NCBI GenBank assembly: GCA_963580285.1
Contig: OY757024.1
Span: 121,086,045-121,150,044 of the forward strand
Direction: 5' to 3'
Source: Lucinisca nassula
Lineage: Eukaryota; Mollusca; Bivalvia; Lucinida; Lucinidae
DNA: 64,000 nt
Below the pieces are notes generated by a model. It worked only from the letters and a program-made list of their open reading frames with translations, was not told the DNA's origin and ran no database searches. The position numbers were made by a program, and so were the translations under genes. Below, piece by piece: positions 1 to 10,502 of the stretch; positions within the stretch are counted from its first letter, which is position 1; each line of letters starts with the position of its first letter.

Positions 1-2
1 CT

Positions 3-3000
3 ATTTCACCCAGATCTACTGGTCAATATAATCTTGAGAGATATGAGGAACATACATCTACACAATCAGGTAGAACAAATAGAAGGGTTCTTTTTGTCTA
101 CTTACCAGAACAAGCGAATGTCAATGCTAATATAGAGGAATACCTGTCACACAGAATAGGGAAAAAAGACATACCATTCCAAATAAATGACGTATGCTGT
201 AGTCAGGCTAGACAAGCTCAAACACAACTAACGGTTATTTTTCCTACCGCTCAAATAGCTAAGAAAGCATTACGTTTACTATATAGAAGTAACAAATTCT
301 CTGATAAAAAATTGACTTGTTCCTTTACGAATAAGGAAGATAGAGATATGGCAATTAATAGAGAAAGAGCGCAACTACTGCAAGCCGACTTCGATAAATG
401 CGCCAAGCAGATGATTGAGACGGCAAAAACAACATTAGATAAACATGATGATGAAATCAGAGCAGCAGTCGCTGCCCTGGAAAAAACTGATAGGAATCTT
501 AGTCAAAAAAGAGGTGTTTCATTTGAAGTTTTTGGTTTACTTTTGCAGGAAAAGCAAGCTAGAGAAGATAAGATTAATGAGCTAAAATCGCAAAGAAAAG
601 AATTTGAACACTATCTACACTATATGAAAGGCGAACTTTACTCACTGAAGCCATCTGAAAAGGAGAAAATTGTTGATCTTAGAAGATCTTTAGGATCAGA
701 ATGCCATAAACTCAAAACTGCTTTACCAATGTATGCCCGAAAGGGAGATATTTTAAGGACAATGAAGAGTAGCAGAGTCTCGGTGATCTTAGGTGAAACA
801 GGATCCGGCAAAAGCACACAGCTTGTACAGTATTTATATCAGTCTGGATTTGCGGACGATGGTATTATAGCTTGTACACAACCCCGTAAAATTGCAGCTG
901 TAAGTCTTGCAAAGCATGTATCCGATGAACTTTCATCTAGGTTGGGGCAAATTGTTGGATACCACGTAGGGATGAAAAGCTGCAAGTCAAAGGATACAAA
1001 GATTATCTTTATGACAGACCATGTTTTGTTAAATGAATGTTTAAAAGACAAAGATCTCTCTCAGTTCAGTTGTATTATCATAGATGAGGCCCATGAGCGC
1101 AGTATTTATACAGACCTTTTGTTAGGCATATTGAAGAAATGCCTTTTGGCCAGATCAGAGCTTCAAGTCGTGATTACTTCAGCAACAATCGACCCAGATA
1201 TATTTGTTTCCTATTTTGGTGGAGATGAAAAATGCCAGGTCTTGCAAGTGTCTGGTAGGACATTCCCAGTCGAAGTAAGCTGGGACGATGATGTTTATAG
1301 CGATCCATTTCCAGAGGATTACGAGAGAAAAGCTGTTGATAAGGCTGTTGAAGTACATATGACAGTACCTGTGGATGCAGGTGATATATTAGTCTTTGTA
1401 ACATCACCGACCGAGGCTGAGAGATGTTGTGAAAGGTGTTCTAGGAACATTACTGACAGAAACTTTCAGTGTCTGCAACTCCATGGGAAACTGAAACCAG
1501 AAGAACAACAGCAGGTTTTCGAACCCTTACCAAAAGGTGTGCGAAAAATTATTTTTGCAACAAACAGTGCTGAGACATCTATAACTATTCCTGGGATAAA
1601 ATACGTGATTGATACTGGAGTGGTTAAGGAAATGAGATACGATCCTAAGAAAAAAATGAATTGTTTGAATGTTGTTCCTGTGAGTCAGAGTTCATCAAAT
1701 CAAAGACTGGGTCGTGCCGGTAGGACTGCACCAGGCATATGCTACAGATTGTACTCTCAAAATGACTTTGAAATAATGGAAAAGACGAGTAAACCCGAAA
1801 TCCTCCGAGTAAACCTAGGACAAGCTATTTTAAAACTCCTGCATCTTAATGTAGATCCTTTATCATTTGACTTCGTTGAATCACCTAACAAAACAACAAT
1901 GTCTGCTGTTATGGACAACCTACGGCAGCTGGGAGCTGTGGAAGGTATTCATCTAACAGAGCTAGGCAAATGGATAGCAAATTTACCCTTGGAGCCGCGC
2001 CTTGGAGTGCTGGTAAAACATGGCTTAGACCTAAAAGTCCCAATTGAAGCCATTGTTGTAGCAACATGTACCAGTGCTGGCAGTGTTTTCTTCCGTGCAG
2101 GATCATTAGAAGAGAAAAAGAGAGCCGATCTGACAAAGATAAGGTTTTGTCATCCAGGCGGCGACTTCATTACGATCCTTCAGGTTTACAAGGAATGGGA
2201 TGCTGTGAATGAAAATGCAAAGGGTAAGTGGTGTTTGAAAAACAGTATAAATGGAAAAACCATGAAAAGAATTCGAGAGTCTGTGAAAGAAATAATAGAT
2301 ATCCTAAAGAATGAGATGAAAATCGAAGTCAAGTATGAATTCAATGCTGCAGAGAAAGCCGACCAAGAGGTTCAAAAATTGATCGTCAGGTGCATGATTT
2401 CAAACGTTTGCTTTTTTCTAGGTCATGCAAGAGCTGGTTACATTACAACGGACCTGTTGCAACATGTTCAGATCCATCCATCCTCTTCTTTGGTTAGTCT
2501 TGGTCAACAACCACAATGGATTATTTATGACCAGTTACTGAAAACGTCAGAAGATTTTGTCACTAATGTTTCTCCAGCAGCTGATGAAGACGTTGAAACA
2601 TGTATTTCCCAAGGACACCTTTCGTTCAGTAGAGATGACTTAGACAGTAGAGTAGTGACCCAAGTATGCAAAATACCTGTCGGAAAATATACATTTTGGA
2701 AATTCGTGGGGCCGTTGCATAAAGGGCGCCGGGAAATGGAAGAAATTATTCGATCATCTTGTGACGGTAACCTAGTTGTCATTGAAGCAGACAAGCAGAA
2801 AGGAGAGATAACATTATATGCTGTTACTCGTTACGGTGTCGTTGCTGAAAGAATGATACGAAGATTTCTAAACGCCATTCCAGAACATCTGAAAAATGAA
2901 GCACGCGAGATTCCAATAGGAAATGACAAAAGTGGTGTGAGAGCAGTGCTAGGGCTGGGAGGATATATAGTTGATATACTTGGACCTTCTGACTATAGAT

Positions 3001-5075
3001 CACTCAATATTAAACAAAAACATTATTTAGGAATGGAGTTGAATGAGCAGGAGGTTTTAATGTTGTTTTCTAGTTATGGACCAGTTGATCAAGTTTGGAA
3101 GACAAAGGGAAAGGAAGGTAAGAACCACTCAGAATTTTGGGGGAAGGTATTTTTTCTGAAAGAGAAAGACGCTATTGCAGCCGAGGATGATATAAACTCT
3201 GACAAAAATTCTTTGATAGAAGTTCTTCCTATTAGAACGTATGTACCAAAAGCATGCTCTGAATTTACTGTGCGTTTGAGCTGGTGTCGACGACACGGAA
3301 AAGGAATCGCATATGTTTACTTAGACTACCCGGAAGATGAGATTCAGTTATTGGAGAACTCGCCGATCACAATCGGCAACAAAGTAGTTGATATTCAACA
3401 TGCAAAGCGAAACTCCAATTTGATGTTTCGTGGTGTAAGTGCATACGTTTCAGAAGATGAAATTAAAGAGAAACTTGCCGATATACTGGATATCAATATT
3501 ACTCCGAATTCCACTAGGTTCAAAGTTGTCATCCCAAGAGAACAAGCGGCAATATCTGCCAGAGAGACGGAGAAGGTTTATCAACAGTTAGATACCGTAA
3601 TTACGTCGATTCCACTATATGGACAGTACCGAATAAATATAAAAGACGTCAAAGAGCAAACAGCAAGGTTCACTGCTTTCATTAATTTCACCGATCCACG
3701 AGACTGCGAGGCTGTTATGGAGGAGTGCACACAAGGCACACTTCATATAGGCAATGTACCAGTAGATGCATCAATGAAACTAAAAACTTCTATAGTTATC
3801 CAAAGGCCAGTGTTTCATGTTTTAAAAGTGGACCTTGATCTCTTCACACAGAAAATGCACAGAAGAAGCACCTCAACGACCATCAAACGACGCGAATTGA
3901 AATCGGGAAATATTGTACTGGATATCAGCGCTACTTCGCCTCGAAAACTTGCAAAAGCAAAATCTTCTGTTCACGACATTGTGGATGGTGACTGTTTAGA
4001 TGGTGAGACTTATCCTAATCTACATCGCCTCTTCACAAAAAGCTCCAAGCATATTATAGGGACTATTGAGAAAAGCACTAAAACATTGATGCTTCTGGAC
4101 CAGCGAACGTTCAGAGTGACGGTTTACGGGTCGCTTGTTGCACGACAAACAGCTGTTCAAGAACTAATACTTTATGTGGAGTCACTCACAGATGTAGAGG
4201 AGGTCGCTTTGATTGTAAAGGGAGAAAGCAGTCCACCAGGCGTTATGAAAGCACTGATTGTACAATATGGAACCAGTCTAAGAGGCTTGAAAGAAGCTGC
4301 AGATTTGGATCGAGTATTACTTGACTATAAGTTACATAAAATCTCTATGAAAGGCCAAAACGAGGCGATTACCAAAGGTTGTGAAATTATTCAGTCTGTG
4401 AAACAGACGCTATCATTGAACAGAAAGATTGAAGAAAATGACATGCCAGATTGTCCGATATGCACTTGTCCAATAGAGCTCAGCCAAATATATCGCTTAG
4501 AATATTGTGGACACGCGTATTGTAGAGAGTGCCTGAAATCTCTGATACTGAATGCCGTTAATGACAAGAAATTTCCAGTAGAATGTGCCTTTGAAGAATG
4601 CGGGAAAGAAATCATGATCAGGGATATAAATCTTCAAATAAAGCAGGGACATTTGACCTGTAGTCGCCTCGTGGCAGCAGCAGTCGAATGTTTGGTTTCA
4701 AAAAACAACAGTAGATACCATTACTGCCTGACACCAAACTGCGAAATGATATACAAAACTGCGTCGCCTGGTGAACTTTTTGAATGTTCCCTTTGTTTCT
4801 GTCGTATTTGCACAACGTGCCATACACAGTATCACGATGGAATGTCATGTGCAATGTACAAAAGTGCCAGAAAGCAGGAAGACAGTGTCAAGAAGTGGGT
4901 ACGAGAGGATCCAAGAAAGCGGAAAATTTGTCCCAGCTGTGACATAGGCATTGAAAAGATAGAGGGTTGTAATAACGTAACGTGTAAAGCATGTAAAGCT
5001 CACATTTGCTGGGCGTGCTTACAGTATTTCAAAAGCAATTCAGAGTGCTATGAACATTTAAGGGAAAAACATTGA
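3..5075 (+). CDS. RRM / DEAH-box RNA helicase / RBR E3 ubiquitin ligase fusion protein, 5' partial
   Basis: The reading frame is open from base 3 to the stop at 5073-5075, so the true start lies upstream; residues below count from base 312. The left end resembles an RRM (VLFVYLP strand). The helicase core follows: Walker A GETGSGKSTQ near residue 161, DEAH near 258, SAT near 290 and motif VI QRLGRAGR near 464, then an HA2-like region. Residues ~1000-1290 look like further RRM-like folds. The C-terminus is a RING-IBR-RING: RING1 CPIC near 1381, a Cys/His-rich IBR, and RING2 CPSC near 1540 with the GCNN cysteine (~1553) where RBR ligases carry the thioester. The family (plant DEAH11/DEAH12 and mollusc 'DEAH12-like' proteins) joins ATP-dependent RNA remodelling to ubiquitin transfer; the substrate is unknown. 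No intron is seen over 5 kb. Domain motifs are certain, biological role is not. Confidence 0.93.
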   Translation: MSPRSTGQYNLERYEEHTSTQSGRTNRRVLFVYLPEQANVNANIEEYLSHRIGKKDIPFQINDVCCSQARQAQTQLTVIFPTAQIAKKALRLLYRSNKFSDKKLTCSFTNKEDRDMAINRERAQLLQADFDKCAKQMIETAKTTLDKHDDEIRAAVAALEKTDRNLSQKRGVSFEVFGLLLQEKQAREDKINELKSQRKEFEHYLHYMKGELYSLKPSEKEKIVDLRRSLGSECHKLKTALPMYARKGDILRTMKSSRVSVILGETGSGKSTQLVQYLYQSGFADDGIIACTQPRKIAAVSLAKHVSDELSSRLGQIVGYHVGMKSCKSKDTKIIFMTDHVLLNECLKDKDLSQFSCIIIDEAHERSIYTDLLLGILKKCLLARSELQVVITSATIDPDIFVSYFGGDEKCQVLQVSGRTFPVEVSWDDDVYSDPFPEDYERKAVDKAVEVHMTVPVDAGDILVFVTSPTEAERCCERCSRNITDRNFQCLQLHGKLKPEEQQQVFEPLPKGVRKIIFATNSAETSITIPGIKYVIDTGVVKEMRYDPKKKMNCLNVVPVSQSSSNQRLGRAGRTAPGICYRLYSQNDFEIMEKTSKPEILRVNLGQAILKLLHLNVDPLSFDFVESPNKTTMSAVMDNLRQLGAVEGIHLTELGKWIANLPLEPRLGVLVKHGLDLKVPIEAIVVATCTSAGSVFFRAGSLEEKKRADLTKIRFCHPGGDFITILQVYKEWDAVNENAKGKWCLKNSINGKTMKRIRESVKEIIDILKNEMKIEVKYEFNAAEKADQEVQKLIVRCMISNVCFFLGHARAGYITTDLLQHVQIHPSSSLVSLGQQPQWIIYDQLLKTSEDFVTNVSPAADEDVETCISQGHLSFSRDDLDSRVVTQVCKIPVGKYTFWKFVGPLHKGRREMEEIIRSSCDGNLVVIEADKQKGEITLYAVTRYGVVAERMIRRFLNAIPEHLKNEAREIPIGNDKSGVRAVLGLGGYIVDILGPSDYRSLNIKQKHYLGMELNEQEVLMLFSSYGPVDQVWKTKGKEGKNHSEFWGKVFFLKEKDAIAAEDDINSDKNSLIEVLPIRTYVPKACSEFTVRLSWCRRHGKGIAYVYLDYPEDEIQLLENSPITIGNKVVDIQHAKRNSNLMFRGVSAYVSEDEIKEKLADILDINITPNSTRFKVVIPREQAAISARETEKVYQQLDTVITSIPLYGQYRINIKDVKEQTARFTAFINFTDPRDCEAVMEECTQGTLHIGNVPVDASMKLKTSIVIQRPVFHVLKVDLDLFTQKMHRRSTSTTIKRRELKSGNIVLDISATSPRKLAKAKSSVHDIVDGDCLDGETYPNLHRLFTKSSKHIIGTIEKSTKTLMLLDQRTFRVTVYGSLVARQTAVQELILYVESLTDVEEVALIVKGESSPPGVMKALIVQYGTSLRGLKEAADLDRVLLDYKLHKISMKGQNEAITKGCEIIQSVKQTLSLNRKIEENDMPDCPICTCPIELSQIYRLEYCGHAYCRECLKSLILNAVNDKKFPVECAFEECGKEIMIRDINLQIKQGHLTCSRLVAAAVECLVSKNNSRYHYCLTPNCEMIYKTASPGELFECSLCFCRICTTCHTQYHDGMSCAMYKSARKQEDSVKKWVREDPRKRKICPSCDIGIEKIEGCNNVTCKACKAHICWACLQYFKSNSECYEHLREKH

Positions 5076-5254
5076 TCGGTGTATGATTAAATTCATTTAG
5101 AAGTGGATTAAGTTTACCATAAAATAGTTCATTAGGATAAATCAGCGGTGTGACTTGGGCGCGCCCTTTCGTATTGTTTTTCTGATTAAGAGTTTTGAGA
5201 ACATAGCTTTGCTGCAAACGAAGGTTCTGGGAGTTCTGAGTATGCTTTACCAAT

Positions 5255-5260
5255 AATAAA
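5255..5260 (+). promoter_or_regulatory. Candidate polyadenylation signal AATAAA of the helicase/RBR gene
   Basis: A canonical AATAAA lies about 180 bases after the stop codon. No other good signal is nearer. Bases 5076-5440 otherwise hold nothing recognisable and are probably 3' UTR followed by intergenic DNA. Confidence 0.45.
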
Positions 5261-5444
5261 GAAAAGAACATACCCCTGCAAAGTATATTGGCTTCACTAT
5301 GATATGAACTTGCTTGCGAGGTTATCAAACTGCACAACATGATAACTGATTTGTTAACTGATCATAGGCTTAACTTCATTTGCTGTGGATTTGTTAGGAG
5401 TTTTGAACATAGAAACAGATAAAGTGGGTATGTTGTGATAATTT

Positions 5445-5660
5445 AAGTATAATATTTGAGCCGGCGCATGACAAAACCTACAATAATTGCGTCCAGCAGA
5501 GACTCAAATCAACCTGCGCACCCATCCAATATGACAAGACTCTTTGCTTATGTCTGTTTGCATACATATGAGCCTATAGTAGGTATTTGCACAGATATTA
5601 GTCTAGACTCTATAGTAGGTAGGCGAATGCGCAGGCTGATCCTAGTCTTCGCTGGTCGCT
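5445..5660. repeat. Degenerate inverted-repeat element
   Basis: GCATGACAAAACCTACAATA near the left end is shared with 8828-8850. The two ends are imperfect complements around CCTGCGCA / TGCGCAGG. It is an old fold-back relative of the hairpin repeat at 8815-8935. Confidence 0.5.
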
Positions 5661-5754
5661 TAAACCTTCTTGAAGATTTTTTTCATGCACTGGCTCAAAT
5701 TTTGTCAGCTCTCCATAAAAACAATGTTGTAGGTATTGATTAGAATATGTTGCC

Positions 5755-5925
5755 CATATTCTCCATAAAACCTTTGATGTGGGTATTCATTGGAACCGCC
5801 TCGGCGTGGCGATTCTAATGACAATCTCCAACGTAGGTTGTTCAGAGAAATGAGGAATTGTCCTTCAATAATCACTAATACACACCTTATGAGTTGCTGT
5901 TTACATGACATTTAGTTTGACACTT
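5755..5925. repeat. Decayed fold-back MITE (GAACCGCCTC hairpin family)
   Basis: It contains GTGGGTATTC...GGAACCGCCTC followed by a degraded complementary half. It is an old copy of the ~281-bp fold-back family best seen at 13351-13631 and 55289-55569. Confidence 0.5.
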
Positions 5926-5977
5926 TTTATATGACATTTAGCCATCTAGCTATTATATTCTCTTCTTCATCTTTATA

Positions 5978-6215
5978 TGGGTCCCGTCAAGCGATTTTGG
6001 TACTTATCACCTATGCGAGCAGCGAAGGTTCAGGCGAGCCTGCGCATCCGCGCAGTCTCGCCAGAACCTTCGCTGCTCGCTCATACAAGCAATGATTCAA
6101 GAGGAACCTTCAGACAGAAAGCCATATCCCTGGCCCCTCTGAATGGCTGGGCATGCGCAGTTAAAATTTGCCATGACGGAATGCTCGAAGACACAAATTC
6201 GCTTGGCGGGGCCCA
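5978..6215. mobile_element. 238-bp TIR MITE, copy 1
   Basis: The ends TGGGTCCCGTCAAG and CTTGGCGGGGCCCA are near-perfect inverted repeats, flanked by TA on both sides (5976-5977, 6216-6217). An internal palindrome around GCGAGCAGCGAAGGTTC and GAACCTTCGCTGCTCGC can form a long hairpin. Two further copies of exactly 238 bp occur at 11128 and 12356. A TA target suggests a Tc1/mariner-type source. The apparent ORFs inside are byproducts of the palindrome. Confidence 0.8.
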
Positions 6216-6330
6216 TATTTTCATATGTATACTGCTCAAAAACGACAAAGTATTAAATAATAAATGCCATGCTTGTGGTTTCCTGGCATGGTTATGTTAT
6301 TAAATCTGCCGCTATAATGTAGCACTGACA

Positions 6331-6486
6331 ATTACAAAAACAGGCCTATGCAAATACATTGTAAAGTTTGCCAATTTTTTGCCAGAGAAATAAGGAAAAT
6401 AATTCATACCCCTGTAAACCCCAGTTTTACTAAATAAAAGTGGGCCTAAGTGGGGTCAGAATTATAAAGACGTGCTTTCGTGATGC
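6331..6486. repeat. Fold-back MITE copy lacking its central hairpin
   Basis: Both ends match the fold-back family (ATTACAAAAACAGGCCTAT at the left, ACGTGCTTTCGTGATG at the right). The GAACCGCCTC stem is deleted. Confidence 0.6.
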
Positions 6487-6825
6487 TTACAATATTTACA
6501 TGACTAATTTTTGTCGACTGACAGCGAACTATTAGTCGTTAGCTTTCGCTTTATTTTGTCTAAAACCATATAGTAAAGAACGTGGCCTTAAATATGCCAG
6601 GCAGGTTTAATGCTCAATGCTTGATCGATGATCGGTCACTTGTATTTATCGATAATCGATCACAACGCCTGAGTAGAGTCCAACATTGACGACTCGGTGG
6701 TGTCTTATTATGCTAATTTGGTGTTACATAATAACAAGTGTAACAGATTTGGCATTGAAATATGCAACTTTATGGACTTAAGTAGGACAGGCGGATGAAG
6801 ATGTTGATAGGCTTGTTTAGTTTAT
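6487..6825. other. Unassigned intergenic sequence
   Basis: No convincing gene is seen. A short near-palindrome, ATCGATGATCGGTCACTT / GATAATCGATCAC, lies around 6625-6662. Confidence 0.4.
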
Positions 6826-8195
6826 CATGTCTCCCCTCTTTTCGGGGAGACTTATTGTTTTCCCCTGGGCGTCCGTCCGTCTGTCTGTCTGTCTCACAAA
6901 ATCGTGTCCGCTCTATAACTTGAAAACCGTTCAAGCTATATTCACGAAACTTCTTATAAATATTAATCAACATTAGACGACGTGCAGAGCACAGGAACTA
7001 TAACTCTCGCATTTATACTTTTTGAAGTATCTCCCTTGGAAATTTTTCGGTCAGAAAATCGTGTATGTATGTATGTATCTATGTATGTATGGGCAAACCG
7101 TGTCCGGTCAATAACTTATTTTAAGATAGATTTTGAAATTACTTGACAGCAATGTTAACCACAATGAGACGATGTGTCGCACGCATGACCCAGATCGGTA
7201 CCTCAAAGATCAAGGTCATACTTAGAGGTCAAAATTCTAAAAGGGGCCTTTATACGTGGTCAGTCAATAACTTTATTATTCCTGGATGTATTGTGAAATT
7301 ACTTGGTAGAAATGTTAACCATCATGAGACGATGTGTTGCGCCAGGTCGGTTCCTCCAAGGTCAAGGTCATACTTAAGAGGTCAAAGGTAAAAATGGTCC
7401 TTTTTCTTGTTTGGTCAATAACTTTCTTATTCTTGGATGCATTTTAAAATTACTTGGCAGAAATGTTAACCATCATAAGACGATGTGTTGTGTGCAAGAC
7501 CCAGTTCGGTAACTCCAAGGTCCAGGTCATACTTAGAGGTCAAAGGTAAAAAGGGTCTTTTTTTCGTGTTTGGTCATTAACTTATATTTCTGGATGGACT
7601 TTTTAAAGTAACCTTGCAGAAATGTTCACCTTTATTAGACGATGTGTCTTGTGCAAGACCAAGGTCTGTACTTCAGATGTCAAGGTCATACTTAGAGGTC
7701 AAATGTAAAAATGGACCTTTTTTCGTGTACGGCCAATAACTTTCTTATTCTTCGATAGATTATGAAATTACTTGGCAGAAATGTTAACCAGCATGAGACG
7801 ATGTGTTGCGCCCAAGACCCAAGTCGGTACTTTAAAGGTCAAGGTCATACTTAAAGATCAAATGTCAAAAAAGGGTCTTTTTTCGTGTCCGGCCAGTAAC
7901 TTCCTTATTCCTCAATGGATTTTGTAATTACTTGGCAGAAATGTTAACCATCGTGAGATGATCTGTCGCGTGTAAAATACAGGTTGGTACCTCCAAGGTC
8001 AAGGTCATACTAAGAGGCCAAAGGTAAAAAGGGGCCTTTTTCGTGTTTGATCAATAACTTTCTTATTTCTCGAAGGACGTTTCAAAGTTACTTTGCAGAG
8101 TTGTTCAACTTTATTCGATGATGTGTCGCACACAAGACCCAGGTCAATACCTCCAATGTCGAGGTCATACTTAGAGGTTAAAAAGTGGGAAGACA
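6826..8195. repeat. Minisatellite A, period about 157 bp, ~7-8 units
   Basis: GACGATGTGT recurs near 7167, 7325, 7480, 7637, 7797, 7955 and 8117. Each unit carries CAAGGTCATACTTAGAGGTCAAA, given here in two parts: CAAGGTCATACTT and AGAGGTCAAA. Units diverge by many substitutions. The array is headed by a short hairpin (CTCCCC...GGGGAG, ~6832-6850), GTCCGTCTGTCT repeats and a GTAT microsatellite (7063-7090). This head/array plan resembles the tandem-repeat-bearing non-autonomous Helitron-like elements of bivalves, but no Helitron ends were identified. Confidence 0.85.
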
Positions 8196-8223
8196 TCTGT
8201 GTTTTTGTAGAAAAAGAAATTCT

Positions 8224-8512
8224 AGTTTGTTTTGCGGTTTAAAGTCCCTGTCACCACGTGTCGTTTTGGATACGTTGCTTCCGATTTTGTAGGACGTTTA
8301 CCAGAGATTAAGATGAAATGACATCTCAGACCCTAGTGCCCAAAGAAACGGTTAGGGTTTAAGGCACAGTCCAACTCGCACCACTTTTCTAGGCTAAGCA
8401 GGCTTAGACTTTCCAAGCGGTTTACCTGTGCTCAAAAGTTCGACCGCTTTCAGCTCTGGGCGGAAGCACCATGCAGCCCAATCTGTTTGTCCAGTCACCG
8501 ATGGGCACTGGC
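8224..8512 (-). mobile_element. SINE family S4 (GTTAAACCTCAAATC tail), diverged copy
   Basis: It matches the family seen full-length at 22918-23225, in reverse orientation. The landmark segments are 'GACATCTCA', 'GCAGGCTTAGA', 'AAGCGGTTTACC' and 'CATGCAGCCCA'. Many substitutions mark it as old. Confidence 0.75.
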
Positions 8513-8558
8513 GCTGGGTAGGCTATTGAAAAACTATAATGTATGTCACTGTAGTTTT

Positions 8559-8770
8559 TGTTTGATTTGAGGTTTAACGTCCCCGTCAACACTGTAAAGA
8601 TCATTTTGGAGACGTTGCTTCCAATTCTGTGGGACTTTTACCCGACATTGAGATGAAATGACATCTCAAGCCCTGTCGCCCAATGAAACCAATAGGGTTT
8701 ATTAGCATGGACGGTCCGCCTCGCACCGCGGTTCCTGGACAGGCTTAGATCCTCTAAGCGGTTAACATGT
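8559..8770 (-). mobile_element. SINE S4, truncated
   Basis: It starts TTTGTTTGATTTGAGGTTTA and ends inside the family near TAAGCGGTTAAC. The head segment is missing. Confidence 0.8.
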
Positions 8771-8814
8771 CACTGTAGTGATACTATATAATAGATGGGC
8801 CAAATCAAGCGAAA

Positions 8815-8935
8815 AGATGTATGAGCGAGCGCATGACAAAACCTACAATAAGACATGTGCGCCCAACGAAGACTCGGATCAGCCTGCGCATCCGCGCAGT
8901 CTGATTAGAGTCTTCGTTGTACGCTCTAAGGATAG
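8815..8935. repeat. Hairpin element (AACGAAGACTC family)
   Basis: AACGAAGACTCGGATCAGCC and its imperfect complement ending GAGTCTTCGTT flank TGCGCATCCGCGCA. It shares its outer part with 5445-5660. A further diverged copy is near 63898-63950. Confidence 0.6.
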
Positions 8936-9004
8936 CTAAGGGTCCGTAATTGGTTGATAGGCAGAATATGTGTGTGGCTAAACGTATTTATTCAGCAGGA
9001 CAGG

Positions 9005-9235
9005 GACGGGCCTCCGTGGCCTAGTGGATAAGAGCTCTGACTCTTAATCATTAGGTCTCTCACCGCTGTGGTTCGAGCCACGCTCGGGTCACATGTGAGA
9101 CGCCAAGTTCTGCAACGGAAGGTCAGGTGGTTTTTCTCTGGGTACTCCGGTTTTCGCCCACCTCTGATTAACGATCGGCTCGATATAAGTGAAATAATCT
9201 TGAAAGGGCCGTAACCCACCCCCCCCCCCCCCCCC

Positions 9236-9263
<28 letters not shown>
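9005..9263 (+). mobile_element. tRNA-derived SINE family S2, full length with target duplication
   Basis: A 15-bp direct repeat, ATTCAGCAGGACAGG / ATTCAGCAAGACAGG (8990-9004 and 9264-9278), flanks it. The head reads CCTCCGTGGCCTAGTGGATA (box A-like), followed by GTTCGAGCCACGC (box B-like). It ends GGGCCGTAAC plus poly(C)/poly(A). It is a complete pol III retroposon with a rather fresh tail. Confidence 0.88.
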
Positions 9264-9266
<3 letters not shown>

Positions 9267-9370
9267 CAGCAAGACAGGTTAACTTTGTTGCTGTTCTGTG
9301 GTATCAAGATACTCTCATGTTTTACATTTTGTCCATTTCGTTATTTAGATAAAAAGACAGTATGTCAATC

Positions 9371-9684
9371 GCCGGCCTCAGTGGCTCAGTCGGATGCGCC
9401 GCGTCTGACTGGTGATCAGGAGGACGCGGGTTCGACTCCCGCCGGGGTCGGCAACATTCTTTCGTGGAGATTGATCATGAAATCTTTTCTACGGTCATTC
9501 TCTCCCTTCCGCTGATTCAAGAAGGGCAGTTGTCAAATTCTGGCGAAAGAATGTGCACTGTTCTGGTTAACCGCTTACGTATAAGTCTGCCCAGGTAAGT
9601 GTTGATACGTAAACTGACCGGCTCAAAAATGACCTAAATAGTGTTGACTGGGCCGTAAAACTCCAATACAAACAAACAAACAAA
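9371..9684 (+). mobile_element. tRNA-derived SINE family S1, full length with 14-bp target duplication
   Basis: ACAGTATGTCAATC flanks it perfectly (9357-9370 and 9685-9698). The head GCCGGCCTCAGTGGCTCAGT, box B GGGTTCGACTCCC and a closing GGTCGGC allow a tRNA-like cloverleaf. The tail ends GTTGACTGGGCCGTAAAAC, then ACAAACAAACAAA. It is the reference copy for the family here. Confidence 0.92.
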
Positions 9685-9734
9685 ACAGTATGTCAATCTT
9701 ACGACATGGAAGTCGAAACAAGATATCACTGTCC

Positions 9735-10004
9735 AAAATTTACCGGTACAAAAACACGCCTATTAAAATATTTTGAAATTTTTACCACGAAAAACAAAAA
9801 GAAAAAATTCAAATAAAAATTATGATATTTCTCTTATTATTGCTCTAAACATGCATTGTGGGTAGTCGTTTGAACCGTCCGAGGCAGTTCTAACTAGTAC
9901 TCACAATCTATGTTTTGAGCAGAAATTAGGAAAATAATGTATACTCCTCTTAAACCCCAGTTTAACTATATAAATGAGGGATCAAAACTATATTGCATGT
10001 TTTC
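9735..10004. repeat. Fold-back MITE copy, diverged
   Basis: It contains GTACAAAAACACGCCTATTA at the left, the TTGTGGGTAGTCG...GTACTCACAA hairpin in the middle and GCATGTTTTCGT at the right. The next SINE begins at its right edge. Confidence 0.65.
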
Positions 10005-10208
10005 GTTTGTTTGATTGAGGTTTAACGACCCCGTCAACACTATTTAGGTCATTTTGGAGACGATGCAGTTCAGTTTTGTTGGACTTTTACCCGACATTGA
10101 GGTAAAATGACATCTCAAGCCCTGCTGCCCAGTGAAACCAATAGGGTTTATATGCACTGACGGTATGACTCACACCACTTTTTCTTGGCAGGCTTAGAAC
10201 TTCTAAGC
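10005..10208 (-). mobile_element. SINE S4, interrupted (part 1)
   Basis: It begins TTTGTTTGATTGAGGTTTAA and breaks off at CTTCTAAGCG where SINE S1 starts. The matching remainder is at 10828-10905. Confidence 0.75.
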
Positions 10209-10502
10209 GCCGGCCTCGGTAGTTCAGTCGGATGCGCGTCTGACTAGTGATCAGGAGGACGCGGGTTCGATAACATTCTTTCATGGAGATTGATCATGTA
10301 ATCTTTTCTACGGTCATTCCCTCCCTTCAGCTGATTCAAGAAGGGCAGTTGTCAGTTTCTGGCGAAAGAATGTGCGCTGTTCTGGTTAACCGCTTACGTA
10401 TAAGCCTGGCAAGGAAATGTGTGGATAGGTAAATTGACCGGCTCAAAAATGACCTAAATAGTGTTGACTGGGCCGTTTAAGTCCATTACAAATAAACAAA
10501 CA
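10209..10502 (+). mobile_element. SINE S1 nested in SINE S4
   Basis: The head GCCGGCCTCGGTAGTTCAGT is present, but the segment between GGGTTCGA and ACATTCTTTC is deleted, removing the second half of the tRNA-like arm. The tail is GTTGACTGGGCCGTTTAA plus ACAAATAAACAAACA. Confidence 0.82.

Noticed and set aside
5977..6303. 108-, 110- and 121-codon similar ORFs at 5977, 11019 and 12355
   Set aside because: They are frames across the 238-bp palindromic MITE; similarity comes from the repeat, and no domain is present.
6826..8195. Bona fide Helitron
   Set aside because: Head/array structure is suggestive, but no Rep/helicase, no 5'-TC and no 3' hairpin-CTRR end could be placed.
9371..9455. Functional tRNA gene
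   Set aside because: It is the head of SINE S1, which recurs at 10209, 40599 and 55199 with the same non-tRNA body.
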